From the NCBI RefSeq assembly GCF_015751905.1, contig NZ_JADOUF010000001.1:2728001-2792000 (forward strand): DNA of 64,000 nucleotides. The letters are read 5' to 3'. The first letter of the stretch is position 1. Every line of letters starts with the position of its first letter. Shown piece after piece: positions 54,825 through 63,913 of the stretch. A program made the translations under genes and the position numbers. This DNA is from Longispora fulva. Lineage in GTDB: Bacteria > Actinomycetota > Actinomycetes > Mycobacteriales > Micromonosporaceae. The notes beneath the pieces were generated by a model, which did not search any database, was not told the DNA's origin, and was given only the letters and a program-made list of their open reading frames with translations.

Positions 54825-55601
54825 TTGATCGATTCGATCGTGTCCTATGTATTGGGTGGGCTGGTGGCGACGCGGGATCTGTTCTCGGCGGAGGAGCTTG
54901 AGCGGCTTCGGGGGTTTGCGGAGGTCGACCGTTCGGAGCTGATCCGGTATTTCACGCTGACGCCGGCGGATGAGGCGTTCGTGCGGAAGTTTCGGGGCCG
55001 GGACAACGTGATCGGCGCCGCGGTTCAGTTGTGCGTGTTGCCGTGGTTGGGGTTCGTACCGGATGAGGTGCGGACGGCACCGGCCGCGGCTGCAGCCTGG
55101 TTGTCGGAGCGGCTCGGAGTCACGGTCGACGAGTTGCTGCCCTGCGGACAGAGGCCGCAGACCCGGACGGATCATCTTCGCGAGATCGTCGCTTACCTGG
55201 GCTGGCGGCAGGCTGATGGCACCTACCGTCGAAGGATCGGCCGGCAACTCAACAAGGGAGAGAACGTCCACTCCCTCAAACGGACCCTCGCCTACGCCTC
55301 AGAAGGCGCGATCCGCAAACGCCAACACGAACAGCAGGCCGAACAGATGTGGTGCCTGACCCTGGCGACCAACGCGATCGTCACCTGGATGACCGAATAC
55401 CACGGACTTGCCGTCACAGCCCTCCGCACCGCAGGCCGGCACATCGACGCGGAGATCCTCGCCCATATCTGGCCCACCCACCACGAGAACGTCCACTTCT
55501 ACGGCACCCACACCATCGACCTCGCCGGCGAACTCGCCCAACTCGACCACGACGGCTACCGACCCCTCCGGCAGGTTGCCCGTGAGGGAGACCGGTCATG
55601 A
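54825..55601 (+). pseudogene. Tn3-family transposase with the catalytic middle deleted
   Basis: 258 codons instead of about 1000. The N-terminal DUF4158-type region (LFSAEELERLRGFAEVDRSE, YFTLTPADEAFVRKFRG) joins in frame, near codon 125, to the extreme C-terminus (RRRIGRQLNKGENVHSLKRT, CLTLATNAIVTWMTEYHG). The DDE catalytic core is gone. The frame stayed open across the deletion and its stop overlaps the ATG of the next gene. Confidence 0.85.
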
Positions 55602-57229
55602 GCCTCGGAACAAAGCCGCCGCCCCCACGCAGGCCACCGACAACCGCTGAGCGGATCACGGCCTTTCGTACAGTGGCGGAGAGATGGGTGCGGCCACGCG
55701 CGCTCGCCTACATGGTTTTGGTACTGGCCTCCATCGCCGCGGTCGGGTTCGTGACCGGGTCCTGGCGGCACTTCCTTGACTTTCTGCACTGGCCGTGGCG
55801 GGTCTATCCGGTCCTCATCAGTCTCGGAGTGATCGGAGACTTCGCACTGAAGGGACTGCGCAAGCCGACACCCTCGTCGGCCCGGAGCTGGCTGCGGACC
55901 CGCAAACCCGCCTTCCTGGTTCTGCTGCTAGCCGTTCTCGCCGCAGCCGTGGAGCTCACGGAAATACGGCGCCACCTGCTGGACTTCCTGCACTGGTCCT
56001 GGTGGGTCTATCCGGCCCTCATCGGTCTTGTAGGTATCGGCGCCTACGCAGCGAAGGAACTGGGCAGGCACACGGCACCGATCGCGCCGCAGCGGCCAGC
56101 CAAATCGGCGTCGATGCGGCAAATCTCGGCCTGGTGGATGGTGGCCGGCATCGTGGCGGTGACCGCCACCATGTGGATCACCACGGCGTTGCTACTGCAG
56201 CAGGCCGCAGCGGCGGGATCGTCCGCGGATCGGGCTAGCGCCCGCATCGAAGCGGTCCGCACCGGTCTGACTGCGGCCGGCGGCGTCGGAGCGGCCACCG
56301 CCCTGCTCCTGGCTTTTCGTCGTCAGAAGCACCAGGAATGGGTTGCCGCCGGCGTCGACTACGACGCCGCCGAAAAACGCATCACCGAACTGTATGTGAA
56401 ATCCATCGAACAGCTCGGATCAGCAATGGCGCCAGTGAGGCTCGGTGGCTTCTACGCACTGGAACGCCTCGCCCAGAACAACCCGGAGCACCGCCAGACG
56501 ATCACCGACGTGATCTGCGCCTACCTGCGCATGCCCTACACCCCTCCTGGAATCGCCACCGACAGCGCAGTCTCGAGCGAGGTCCCAGCCGGAGTCGCAC
56601 CGCCGACGACCGTGGAGCCCGGCAACCGTAAATCCCGAGAGGAACTGCAGGTCCGGCTGGCCGCCCAGCGGATCCTCACCGGGCATCTGCGCGATGACCG
56701 CCCTGATGGAGGGGTTTTTCCGCCGAACGCTGAGCAGTATCCCCGGTACTGGAACGTACAACTGGATCTCACCGCTGCGACCCTGGTGGACCTCGACCTC
56801 AGCCGGTGCCACCTGAGGAAAGCCACCTTCGATAGCGCTGCCTTCCACGGCGGCTCCACATTCAACGGGACGCTCTTCGCCGGCCGTACCGGGTTCAACG
56901 CCGCGACCTTCACGGGCGACGTCACATTCGCCGGAGCGTACTTCACCGACGACATTGACTTGAGAAGCGCAACGTTCTACACCAACGACATCGGGCTGGG
57001 CCATGCAAAATTCGCGAAACGCGCCGATTGCACCGGAGCGCAGGTTCGAGAGGACCGTGACTCGAGCCGAGACTGGAAGCGGCCGGAGTCGGCATACGGA
57101 ATGGGGCCGTATGGTCCCTTTACTGATCCTTACAATCCTCCCGACACCCGGTGCCCGGGCGGGTGGCATCTGGGTCCAGCAGTGGATGGATGGCAGCCGT
57201 TCGTCGAAGCCGAGCCAGAGATCTGGTAA
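55598..57229 (+). CDS. Membrane-anchored pentapeptide-like repeat protein
   Basis: 543 residues: four or more hydrophobic helices (LAYMVLVLASIAAVGFV, VYPVLISLGVIGDFALKGL, AFLVLLLAVLAAAVEL, WWMVAGIVAVTATMWITTAL), the linker PVRLGGFYALERLAQNNPEH and YLRMPYTPP, then short pentapeptide-like units (TFNGTLFAGRTGFNAATFTG, DVTFAGAYFTDDIDLRSATF). The linker is the same module as in the protein at 48221. ATG 55598 overlaps the stop of the collapsed transposase. Confidence 0.75.
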   Translation: MSLGTKPPPPRRPPTTAERITAFRTVAERWVRPRALAYMVLVLASIAAVGFVTGSWRHFLDFLHWPWRVYPVLISLGVIGDFALKGLRKPTPSSARSWLRTRKPAFLVLLLAVLAAAVELTEIRRHLLDFLHWSWWVYPALIGLVGIGAYAAKELGRHTAPIAPQRPAKSASMRQISAWWMVAGIVAVTATMWITTALLLQQAAAAGSSADRASARIEAVRTGLTAAGGVGAATALLLAFRRQKHQEWVAAGVDYDAAEKRITELYVKSIEQLGSAMAPVRLGGFYALERLAQNNPEHRQTITDVICAYLRMPYTPPGIATDSAVSSEVPAGVAPPTTVEPGNRKSREELQVRLAAQRILTGHLRDDRPDGGVFPPNAEQYPRYWNVQLDLTAATLVDLDLSRCHLRKATFDSAAFHGGSTFNGTLFAGRTGFNAATFTGDVTFAGAYFTDDIDLRSATFYTNDIGLGHAKFAKRADCTGAQVREDRDSSRDWKRPESAYGMGPYGPFTDPYNPPDTRCPGGWHLGPAVDGWQPFVEAEPEIW

Positions 57230-57644
57230 TCCTTTGATATCGGCACCAATACCGGGTCACGCTCACCACCAGCCAAGGCCGGGCCGACACGTTCCGGGCC
57301 CGCAACGCCGACCTCATCGAGCTGGCCCGTAGCCGCCCGTACCTGGTAGCGCTGGCGACCTGGTTCGACGCCGGCCGGCCGGCTCACCAGCGCGACGCTC
57401 CTCGCCGTCCTCGACCGGCCTGCCGATGCGCACGTCGACGTGCAGGACCGGTTCTCACTGACTACCACCGCCAGCGCGACGCCGCTCTGGCCGAACATGC
57501 CGACCGGCGCGGGTGGCGCGGGTCTGTAACAAACTTTGAGACAGTCCCAATCCGTCCGGTAACCAGACCTGGCAAATGGCGGGCAGGGAGTAGCGAGACG
57601 TGCGATGACCCTGTGACACCGAACTTCTCGCAGACTTAGGTGAG
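57230..57644. other. Stretch with a possible orphan C-terminus
   Basis: On the plus strand a piece reads YRVTLTTSQGRADTFRARN, then LIELARSRPYLVALATWFDA, without a start. It looks like a fragment of a longer protein. Nothing else is recognised. Confidence 0.35.
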
Positions 57645-57725
57645 AAGCGTCGCGTGAACTGTCACGGGCTGCCACCTGCATCGCGGGCATGGCGAACTTG
57701 GCCGCCGACGATTGTGCACCCTTCC

Positions 57726-60700
57726 TCATGTGGCAAGTGATTGATGCACAGCTGTGCGTTCGATTTCGTCGAGTTCCGCGGCGGCGGTGTCGTTTCCCAG
57801 CAGGTTGAAGAGTCGTCGGGCGGCGCGCCACCTCCGGAGTCCGGTGGTGGGGTCGCCGGTTTCGGTCAGCGCCGAGCCCAGGAACTTCAGCGTGACAGCC
57901 GAGGCGTAGATCATTCCGGCGCGCTGGAACAGTCCCAGGGCCTCGGTGAGGTGCGGGACCGCCTGTTCCGGATGTCCGGTGATCATGTACGCCCGGCTCA
58001 GGCTGCGCAGAGCGAAGCCCTGCTCAATGTGGTGTCCGGTGGTGCGGGTGATCCGGAGTGCCGTGGCCAGCACCTCGAGCGCGGTCGGGTCGCCCAGCCG
58101 GCACTCCACGAGACCGAGCTCGCGCAGTACCTTCGCTTGTTTGACCGGCGAGGCCATCGACTCGGCGAGCTCGAATGCCTCTCGGAAGGCCGTGCGGGCC
58201 GGTTCGAGTTTCCCTTGTCCCGCCTGGATGATCCCGAGGAAGCGGAGTGCGGTGTAGCGGGGGCGACGGTTGCCGTGCCGGGCGCACAACGCCAGGCTCC
58301 GGCGGAAGTGGTCCACTGCGGCGTCGCGTTGGCCTCGCTCGAAGCAGGTGGCGCCGGCCTCGTTGTGCGCGACGCTCTCGCCGAGACGGCTATCGGTGTG
58401 AGCGGCCAGGGTGATGGCCTCGTCCATCAGCAACGCGGCCTCGTCCAGTCGGCCCTGGGCGCGGTACGCCTCGCCGCGCAGGACCAGTGCGTCCACCCGG
58501 CCGCGATCGTCTTCGACGCGCCCGAACAGCGTGTGCGCGGTCTCGGCGTGGGCCGCCAGCACGTCGGTGTCACACTGTTGCGCCGAGCTGGCCAGGTAGG
58601 CGAGATTGCGGGCCATGACGGCGTGACCGTGGTCGTCGCCCAGCCGCACGCACGCCGCCAGGGCGGCCTCGTGTCCGGACCGCCAGTCGTCGTACAGGTC
58701 CCGCATCTCGTAGAAGCCGACCGCGCTGTCGGCCAGGTTCCAGGCCAGTGCGGTGGCCCCGAGCGCAACGGCCTGGCGCACTCCGGTGAGCAGGTTGCCC
58801 TGTTCAGCCTCGAACCAGGCCGCCGGGTCTGCGAGTAGTTCGTCGATGATGCCGGCAGGCACCGGCCAGCGCGGCGCGGCTCCGTCGATGCGGGCCAGGT
58901 AGCGGCAGTTCAGGCGGGTGTCGGCCTGCTCGGCGATGGACAGCCAGGCACCCAGCGCCCTGGTCACCGCGGCGCGGCGCTCGGCGGGCGGGTCCAGGGT
59001 TTCGGCCTGGCCGAGGGCGTAGAGCCGGACCAGGTTGTGTAGCCGGTACCGGCCGTCGCCGTCCCCCGCGGCCAGCAGGTGTGCGTCGAGCAGCGCCTCG
59101 AGCTGGGTGTCGGCGTCGTTGGGTGAACAGTCCAGCAGGGCTGCCAGCGCCCAGTCGCTGACGTCGGGTGCGTCGAGGAGGCTGAGGAGCCGCAAGGCCC
59201 GTTGGGACTGCGGGGACAGCGCCGCGTAGCTCAGGCCGAGGGAGGCGCGGACTGCGAGGTCGTCGGCGACGAGTTCGTCGAGGCGGCCCCGTTCGTCACG
59301 CAGCCGGGTCTGCAACTTGGGCAGTGGCCAGTGGCTGCGGGTGGCCAGTCGGGCGCCGATGATCCGCACCGCGAGGGGCATCCAGCCGCACAGCGCGAGG
59401 ATGTGGGCCGCGGCCTCCGGGTGCGCCGCGTGCCGTTCGGTGCCGATGAGGATTGCCAGCAGCGTCGTCGCCTCGACGGGGGTGAACACGTCGAGGGATA
59501 TCCGCCGGGTCATGGGCAGGGTGCCGAGCCGGTCGCGGCTGGTGACGAGCACGGCGCAACCGGGGCTGCCGGGCAACAGGGGCAGGACCTGTGCCGCGTC
59601 GATGGCGTCGTCGAGCACCAGGAGGGTCCGGCTGTTGTTCAGCCGGGTCCGGTAGAGGGCAGCGCGTTCGTCCAGACCGTCGGGGATCGCCGAGCCGGTG
59701 ACGCCGAGCCCTTGGAGCAGCCGGCCGAGTACGTGTGCCGGATCCGCCGGATGGCCCGAGCCGCCGTGCAGGCGGACGTAGAGCTGGCCGTCGGGAAAGT
59801 CGCCGGCGAGTTGGTGTCCGAGATGGATCGCGAGTGTGGTTTTGCCGACCCCGGCCATGCCGACCACGGCGGCGATCGGCACGACCCCCTTGTGGTCGCG
59901 GAGTGCCTGTCGCACCTGGTCGATCTGTGGTCGGCGGCCGACGAAGTCGACGATGTCGGCGGGCAGTTGCGCGGGTCGGATTGATGCGGCCGGTGCCGTG
60001 GGGTTCTGCTGGTCGCCGGTGTCGCCCGGTCGCGCCACACCGTTGCGCAGTGCCTCCCTGTGGGCGGCGGCCAGGTCGGGGCCAGGCTCGACCCCCAGGG
60101 CGTCGGCGAGCCGCCGCCGGGCCTGCCGGAAGGCATCGGAGGCGTCGCCGGGCCGGCCGGTCGAGTGGTAGGCGCGGACCAGCCGGGCGGCGGCCCGCTC
60201 GTCGAGGGGCAGTGCCCGGACTGCGGCTTCGGCCTGCCCCACGACTTCGCCAGCCCGGCCCAGGACCAGCGCGATCTCCATCTGCCAGCCGACGGCGGCC
60301 CACCGTTCCCGGTCCAGGACTTCGACGATCGGCCGATCGGTGAGGATCGGGATGTCGGCGAGCGGCCGGCCGCGCCACAGGGCCAGTCCCCGCCCGAGCA
60401 ACGAGAACGCGGTACTGAGGCGCTGTTCGCGGTACGCGGTTCGAGATGCTTCGACCAACTGTCGAAACCGCAGTAGATCGACTCGGTCGGGGTCGGTGGT
60501 CAGCGCGTAGCCGTCGGCGACCGTGAGGATGGTGGTGCTCGGGGCGCGTGCGACCCGGCGCGGTTCCAGCAGGGAACGAAGCTGCTTGACGTGGGTCTGG
60601 ATCACATTCCACGCCGCGGTGGGCGGCTGGTCGTCCCACAGGGCGGTGATGAACTCGGTCCGCCGAACGGGCTGGCCGCCAGCCAGGGCGAGCAGGGCGA

Positions 60701-60812
60701 GCACCGCTTTCTGCTGCCCGGGGCGCACCTCGATGTCCATGCCGCCCGCCTGGACCCGCAGCGGTCCGAGCACCGACACCGCCATGGCGGCGTCCTCCGA
60801 CAGAACCGTCAC
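57726..60812 (-). CDS. SARP-type regulator with NB-ARC and TPR domains (AfsR-like)
   Basis: 1028 residues from GTG 60812 (GGAGG 5 bp upstream). Order: OmpR-like DNA-binding domain (AVSVLGPLRVQAGGMDIEVR, QPVRRTEFITALWDDQPPTA), bacterial transcriptional activation domain (WRGRPLADIPILTDRPIVEV), NB-ARC ATPase (AVVGMAGVGKTTLAIHLGHQ, then RTLLVLDDAIDAAQVLPLLP) and TPR repeats. Divergent from the lanthipeptide genes, with direct repeats in the shared promoter, so it is probably their activator. Its last 40 codons and 3' flank are duplicated at 54104. Confidence 0.93.
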   Translation of the reverse strand: MTVLSEDAAMAVSVLGPLRVQAGGMDIEVRPGQQKAVLALLALAGGQPVRRTEFITALWDDQPPTAAWNVIQTHVKQLRSLLEPRRVARAPSTTILTVADGYALTTDPDRVDLLRFRQLVEASRTAYREQRLSTAFSLLGRGLALWRGRPLADIPILTDRPIVEVLDRERWAAVGWQMEIALVLGRAGEVVGQAEAAVRALPLDERAAARLVRAYHSTGRPGDASDAFRQARRRLADALGVEPGPDLAAAHREALRNGVARPGDTGDQQNPTAPAASIRPAQLPADIVDFVGRRPQIDQVRQALRDHKGVVPIAAVVGMAGVGKTTLAIHLGHQLAGDFPDGQLYVRLHGGSGHPADPAHVLGRLLQGLGVTGSAIPDGLDERAALYRTRLNNSRTLLVLDDAIDAAQVLPLLPGSPGCAVLVTSRDRLGTLPMTRRISLDVFTPVEATTLLAILIGTERHAAHPEAAAHILALCGWMPLAVRIIGARLATRSHWPLPKLQTRLRDERGRLDELVADDLAVRASLGLSYAALSPQSQRALRLLSLLDAPDVSDWALAALLDCSPNDADTQLEALLDAHLLAAGDGDGRYRLHNLVRLYALGQAETLDPPAERRAAVTRALGAWLSIAEQADTRLNCRYLARIDGAAPRWPVPAGIIDELLADPAAWFEAEQGNLLTGVRQAVALGATALAWNLADSAVGFYEMRDLYDDWRSGHEAALAACVRLGDDHGHAVMARNLAYLASSAQQCDTDVLAAHAETAHTLFGRVEDDRGRVDALVLRGEAYRAQGRLDEAALLMDEAITLAAHTDSRLGESVAHNEAGATCFERGQRDAAVDHFRRSLALCARHGNRRPRYTALRFLGIIQAGQGKLEPARTAFREAFELAESMASPVKQAKVLRELGLVECRLGDPTALEVLATALRITRTTGHHIEQGFALRSLSRAYMITGHPEQAVPHLTEALGLFQRAGMIYASAVTLKFLGSALTETGDPTTGLRRWRAARRLFNLLGNDTAAAELDEIERTAVHQSLAT

Positions 60813-60900
60813 ATCTCCTCCGGTTGCTGTGGGGACACGCCGATCTCGTCCCAATTTCATCATCGTCGGTGGCACGAAACTATGTCCCGGGCGGCATCGC

Positions 60901-60919
60901 TCCAATCGGCATCCAATCG
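60901..60919. promoter_or_regulatory. Direct repeat TCCAATCG with 11-bp period: likely SARP box
   Basis: TCCAATCG at 60901-60908 and again at 60912-60919. SARP proteins bind direct heptamers repeated every 11 bp or a multiple of it, on one face of the helix. The site is 89 bp from the SARP start and about 150 bp from the precursor candidate. Confidence 0.55.
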
Positions 60920-61062
60920 AAATTCAACGATGGTTGCTACGTTGCCAGGGATCAGGCCACACGACCAGCGACGAAGCGGTACTGACCGGAACGTGACACG
61001 TCAACTGGTTCATGAATCCGGTGGTCATCGACAGTGACTTCCCTATAGACAGGACAGTTTCC

Positions 61063-61209
61063 ATGCGCCGTCCCCTCCTTGCCGTGCAGACGGACTCGAC
61101 CATCGCGGCGCCCGCGTCCGTCACCGCCCCGGCGTCGCCCTCGCCCGCGGGCGCCACGGCCGGCACTCCGATCGGGATCACCGGCTCCTACGCTGTCAGC
61201 GAAGGCTGA
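61063..61209 (+). CDS. Candidate RiPP precursor peptide, Ser/Thr-rich and without Cys
   Basis: 48 residues from ATG 61063 (AGGA 8-11 bp upstream); an in-frame ATG at 61012 would add 17 residues but has no ribosome site. The N-terminal RRPLLAVQTDS resembles the LxLQ-like leader box of class III/IV lanthipeptides. The rest is rich in Ser, Thr, Ala and Pro (TIAAPASVTAPASPSPAGAT, then GTPIGITGSYAVSEG). No cysteine, so no lanthionine can form within the peptide. Its stop is 4 bp before the synthetase start, so translation is coupled. Confidence 0.6.
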   Translation: MRRPLLAVQTDSTIAAPASVTAPASPSPAGATAGTPIGITGSYAVSEG

Positions 61210-61213
61210 GCCG

Positions 61214-63913
61214 GTGTTGTCCTTCGAGCCGATCCTGCGCGACCTGGCGGTGCGCCACGGCGCTGGCGACTGGAGCAGTCCAGTTCGGGATTCGTGGCAC
61301 TATCTGTTGCCCCCGGATGGTCCACGCCAGGTCCAGGGCTGGAAATTGCACGTGTCGGCGACGCCACTGTCGGCGCCGTTCGTGCTGGCCCGGTGTGTGC
61401 CCGTGCTGATCGCGCACCGGTGTGGGTTCAAGTTCGCCAGCACGGTCGATGACGCCGAGGCGATCACGTCGATGCGGGGAAGCCGGGTACAAGGCGGCAA
61501 GTTCCTCACCGCCTATCCACCCGACGACGAGGTGTTCGCGGCGCTCGTACACGAGTTGCACGACGCGACGTACGGCCTACCCGGCCAGGCGATCCTGTCC
61601 GACCGGCGCTACCGTCCGGACAGCCTGGTCCACTACCGCTACGGCGCGTTCAGCGGCGTCACAGTGCGGGACAACGAAGGTGTCCTCCAGTCCAGGCTAC
61701 GGGCACCGGACGGAACGCTGGTTCCCGACGAGCGACGCGAGGCCTTCGCCCCGCCCGCCTGGGCTCCGGCTCCGCCGGGCGGCATCGGGGTGTCCCAGGA
61801 GTTGGCGGTCGACGGCCCGGATCGCCCGACGGAGATCCTCCTCGCGGACCGGTTCGTCGTGCACGGCGCGATCCGCCACGCCAACCGTGGCGGCGTGTAC
61901 CGGGCCACCGACCGCCAGACCGGACGCAACGTGGTGGTCAAACAGGCCCGCCCGCACACCGGAGCCGACCTCACCGGACAAGACGCCCGCGACGCGCTGT
62001 GGCACGCGGGAGAGATGCTCGAACAGCTCGACGGTCTGGGGCCGGCGAAGATCGCGGCCTTCGATCAGGACGGGGACCTGTTCCTGGTCGAGGAAGAGGT
62101 GCCGGGTGTCGCCCTGTGGGACTGGGCACAGGAGCGCAGGAGTCAGGGAAACGACGTTGAGCCGGCACTCGACCTACCGACCATGGTGAGCGCGGCGACC
62201 AAGCTCGTCGACGTCCTCGACGCGGTACACGCGCGCGGGTTCGTCTGCCGAGACTTCACCCCGACCAACATCATGGTCACCCCGCAGGGCGACTTCCTCC
62301 TCATCGACACCGAACTCGTCAACCGGCCAGGCCAACCGGTCCGGCGCGAGTACACCCCGGGGTTCGCCGCCCCCGAACAGGTCTGCATGCCGAAACTGGC
62401 GCCCTGTCCGCCGCGAGCCGTCGACCTGTACGCCCTCGGCGCCGTGCTCTACTTCCTGGCCGTCGGCACCAGCCTGCACCTCCTGGAAGAGGAGCCCGCC
62501 ACCCGGACAATCCGCGAACGATGCGCCGACCTGCTGCGGTTGGCCGGCGAGCGCAATCTCACGGCCGCCGCGTTCACCGACACCATCCTCGGGTTGGTCG
62601 CCGACGATCCCGCCGAGCGGTGGGAACTGCACCGGGTCCGCACCGAACTCGGCGCGCTGGCACCGATGACAACGATCGGCCGCACCGCGCCGCCGCTGGT
62701 CCACGGGATCAGTCGGCAGGCCGCCCGGGACCGGACGCTGTCCGACGGCCTCGCGTTCCTCGCCGAGACAATGCAGCCCGCCGCCACCCGACTGTGGCCG
62801 AGCGGGTCGTTCGGAGCCAGGACCGAGCCCGCCAACGTTCAACACGGCGCGGCCGGGGTCCTCGGCGTCCTCACCCGCGCGGCGAGACACCAGCCTGAGC
62901 TGCGCGACCCCGTCGCCCGGGCCGCCGCGTGGACCGCCGACCGGCTGGAGCACATCGACCGGCACCTGCCGGGGCTGTACTTCGGGTCGGCGGGCGCGGT
63001 GTGGGCCCTGGTCGACGCCGCTGACCTACTGGAGGACACCGCGCTGCGTGACCGGGCGCTGCGGGCCGCAGAACACGTGCCCCACCGGTGGCCGAATCCG
63101 GATGTGTGCCACGGCGCGGCCGGAGCCGGCATGACGCTGCTGCACCTGGCAGACCGCGGTGCCGAACACCTGATGACCCGGGTACTCGACTGCGCCGACG
63201 CCCTGATCTCCCAGGTCGGGCAGAACCCGCCGCACTGGAAGATCCCCGACGACTTCGACTCCTCACTCGCCGGCACCGTCCACCATGGCTTCGCGCACGG
63301 CACCGCCGGCATCGCGAACTTCCTTCTCGCCGCCGGCATCCGCACCGGACGCGACGACTACCTGGATCTCGCCCGAACCGCGGGAGACGCCCTGGTCACC
63401 GCCGCCGACCGGTCCCAGCCGGGTGCACGCTGGCAAGCGGGGGTATTCGGCACCCCGGACCGCGACGAGCAGCACTACCACTGGTGCAGCGGCGGTTCCG
63501 GAATCGGAACCTTCCTCATCCGACTGTGGCGACACACCGGCGGCGCGGACTACCTCGAGGCGGCTCAGGCGGCAGCCCAGGGCTCCTACCGCAATCGGTG
63601 GCAGTCCACGACCGCGGCCTGCCACGGACTCGCCGGTACCGGGGAGTTCCTTCTCGACCTCGCCGACGCGGTCGGTGGCGACCACCGGGCCCGGGCCGAG
63701 GACATCGCCGATCTGCTGACCGCCCGCCACGCCGTGCGCGGTGGACGCTGGCTTATCCCCGACGAGAGCGGCAGTGCCGTCCACGCGGACTTCAACACCG
63801 GCCTCGCCGGGGTACTCGGCTTCCTCCACCGGCTCCACCACGGCGGTCCCCGCTGGTGGATGAACGCGTCACCCGAGATGTCAGGCACGCCGTCCGGCGT
63901 TCCTGCGGACTAG
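61214..63913 (+). CDS. LanL/LanKC-like lanthionine synthetase with intact zinc ligands
   Basis: 899 residues from GTG 61214 (GAAGG 8 bp upstream). Order: lyase-like N-terminus (YLLPPDGPRQVQGWKLHVSA), Ser/Thr kinase (RGGVYRATDRQTGRNVVVKQ, VCRDFTPTNIMVTPQGDFLL), LanC-like cyclase. Zinc ligands Cys758 (HYHWCSGG) and Cys803-His804 (ACHGLAG) are kept at nisin-cyclase spacing, which favours class IV (LanL) over class III (LanKC). Phosphorylates and eliminates Ser/Thr to dehydroamino acids, then cyclises. The last 87 bp of the window after it show no gene. Confidence 0.85.
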   Translation: MLSFEPILRDLAVRHGAGDWSSPVRDSWHYLLPPDGPRQVQGWKLHVSATPLSAPFVLARCVPVLIAHRCGFKFASTVDDAEAITSMRGSRVQGGKFLTAYPPDDEVFAALVHELHDATYGLPGQAILSDRRYRPDSLVHYRYGAFSGVTVRDNEGVLQSRLRAPDGTLVPDERREAFAPPAWAPAPPGGIGVSQELAVDGPDRPTEILLADRFVVHGAIRHANRGGVYRATDRQTGRNVVVKQARPHTGADLTGQDARDALWHAGEMLEQLDGLGPAKIAAFDQDGDLFLVEEEVPGVALWDWAQERRSQGNDVEPALDLPTMVSAATKLVDVLDAVHARGFVCRDFTPTNIMVTPQGDFLLIDTELVNRPGQPVRREYTPGFAAPEQVCMPKLAPCPPRAVDLYALGAVLYFLAVGTSLHLLEEEPATRTIRERCADLLRLAGERNLTAAAFTDTILGLVADDPAERWELHRVRTELGALAPMTTIGRTAPPLVHGISRQAARDRTLSDGLAFLAETMQPAATRLWPSGSFGARTEPANVQHGAAGVLGVLTRAARHQPELRDPVARAAAWTADRLEHIDRHLPGLYFGSAGAVWALVDAADLLEDTALRDRALRAAEHVPHRWPNPDVCHGAAGAGMTLLHLADRGAEHLMTRVLDCADALISQVGQNPPHWKIPDDFDSSLAGTVHHGFAHGTAGIANFLLAAGIRTGRDDYLDLARTAGDALVTAADRSQPGARWQAGVFGTPDRDEQHYHWCSGGSGIGTFLIRLWRHTGGADYLEAAQAAAQGSYRNRWQSTTAACHGLAGTGEFLLDLADAVGGDHRARAEDIADLLTARHAVRGGRWLIPDESGSAVHADFNTGLAGVLGFLHRLHHGGPRWWMNASPEMSGTPSGVPAD

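Noticed and set aside
61012-61062. Upstream ATG for the precursor peptide
   Set aside because: No ribosome site before 61012. The ATG at 61063 has one and gives a leader beginning RRPLLAVQ.
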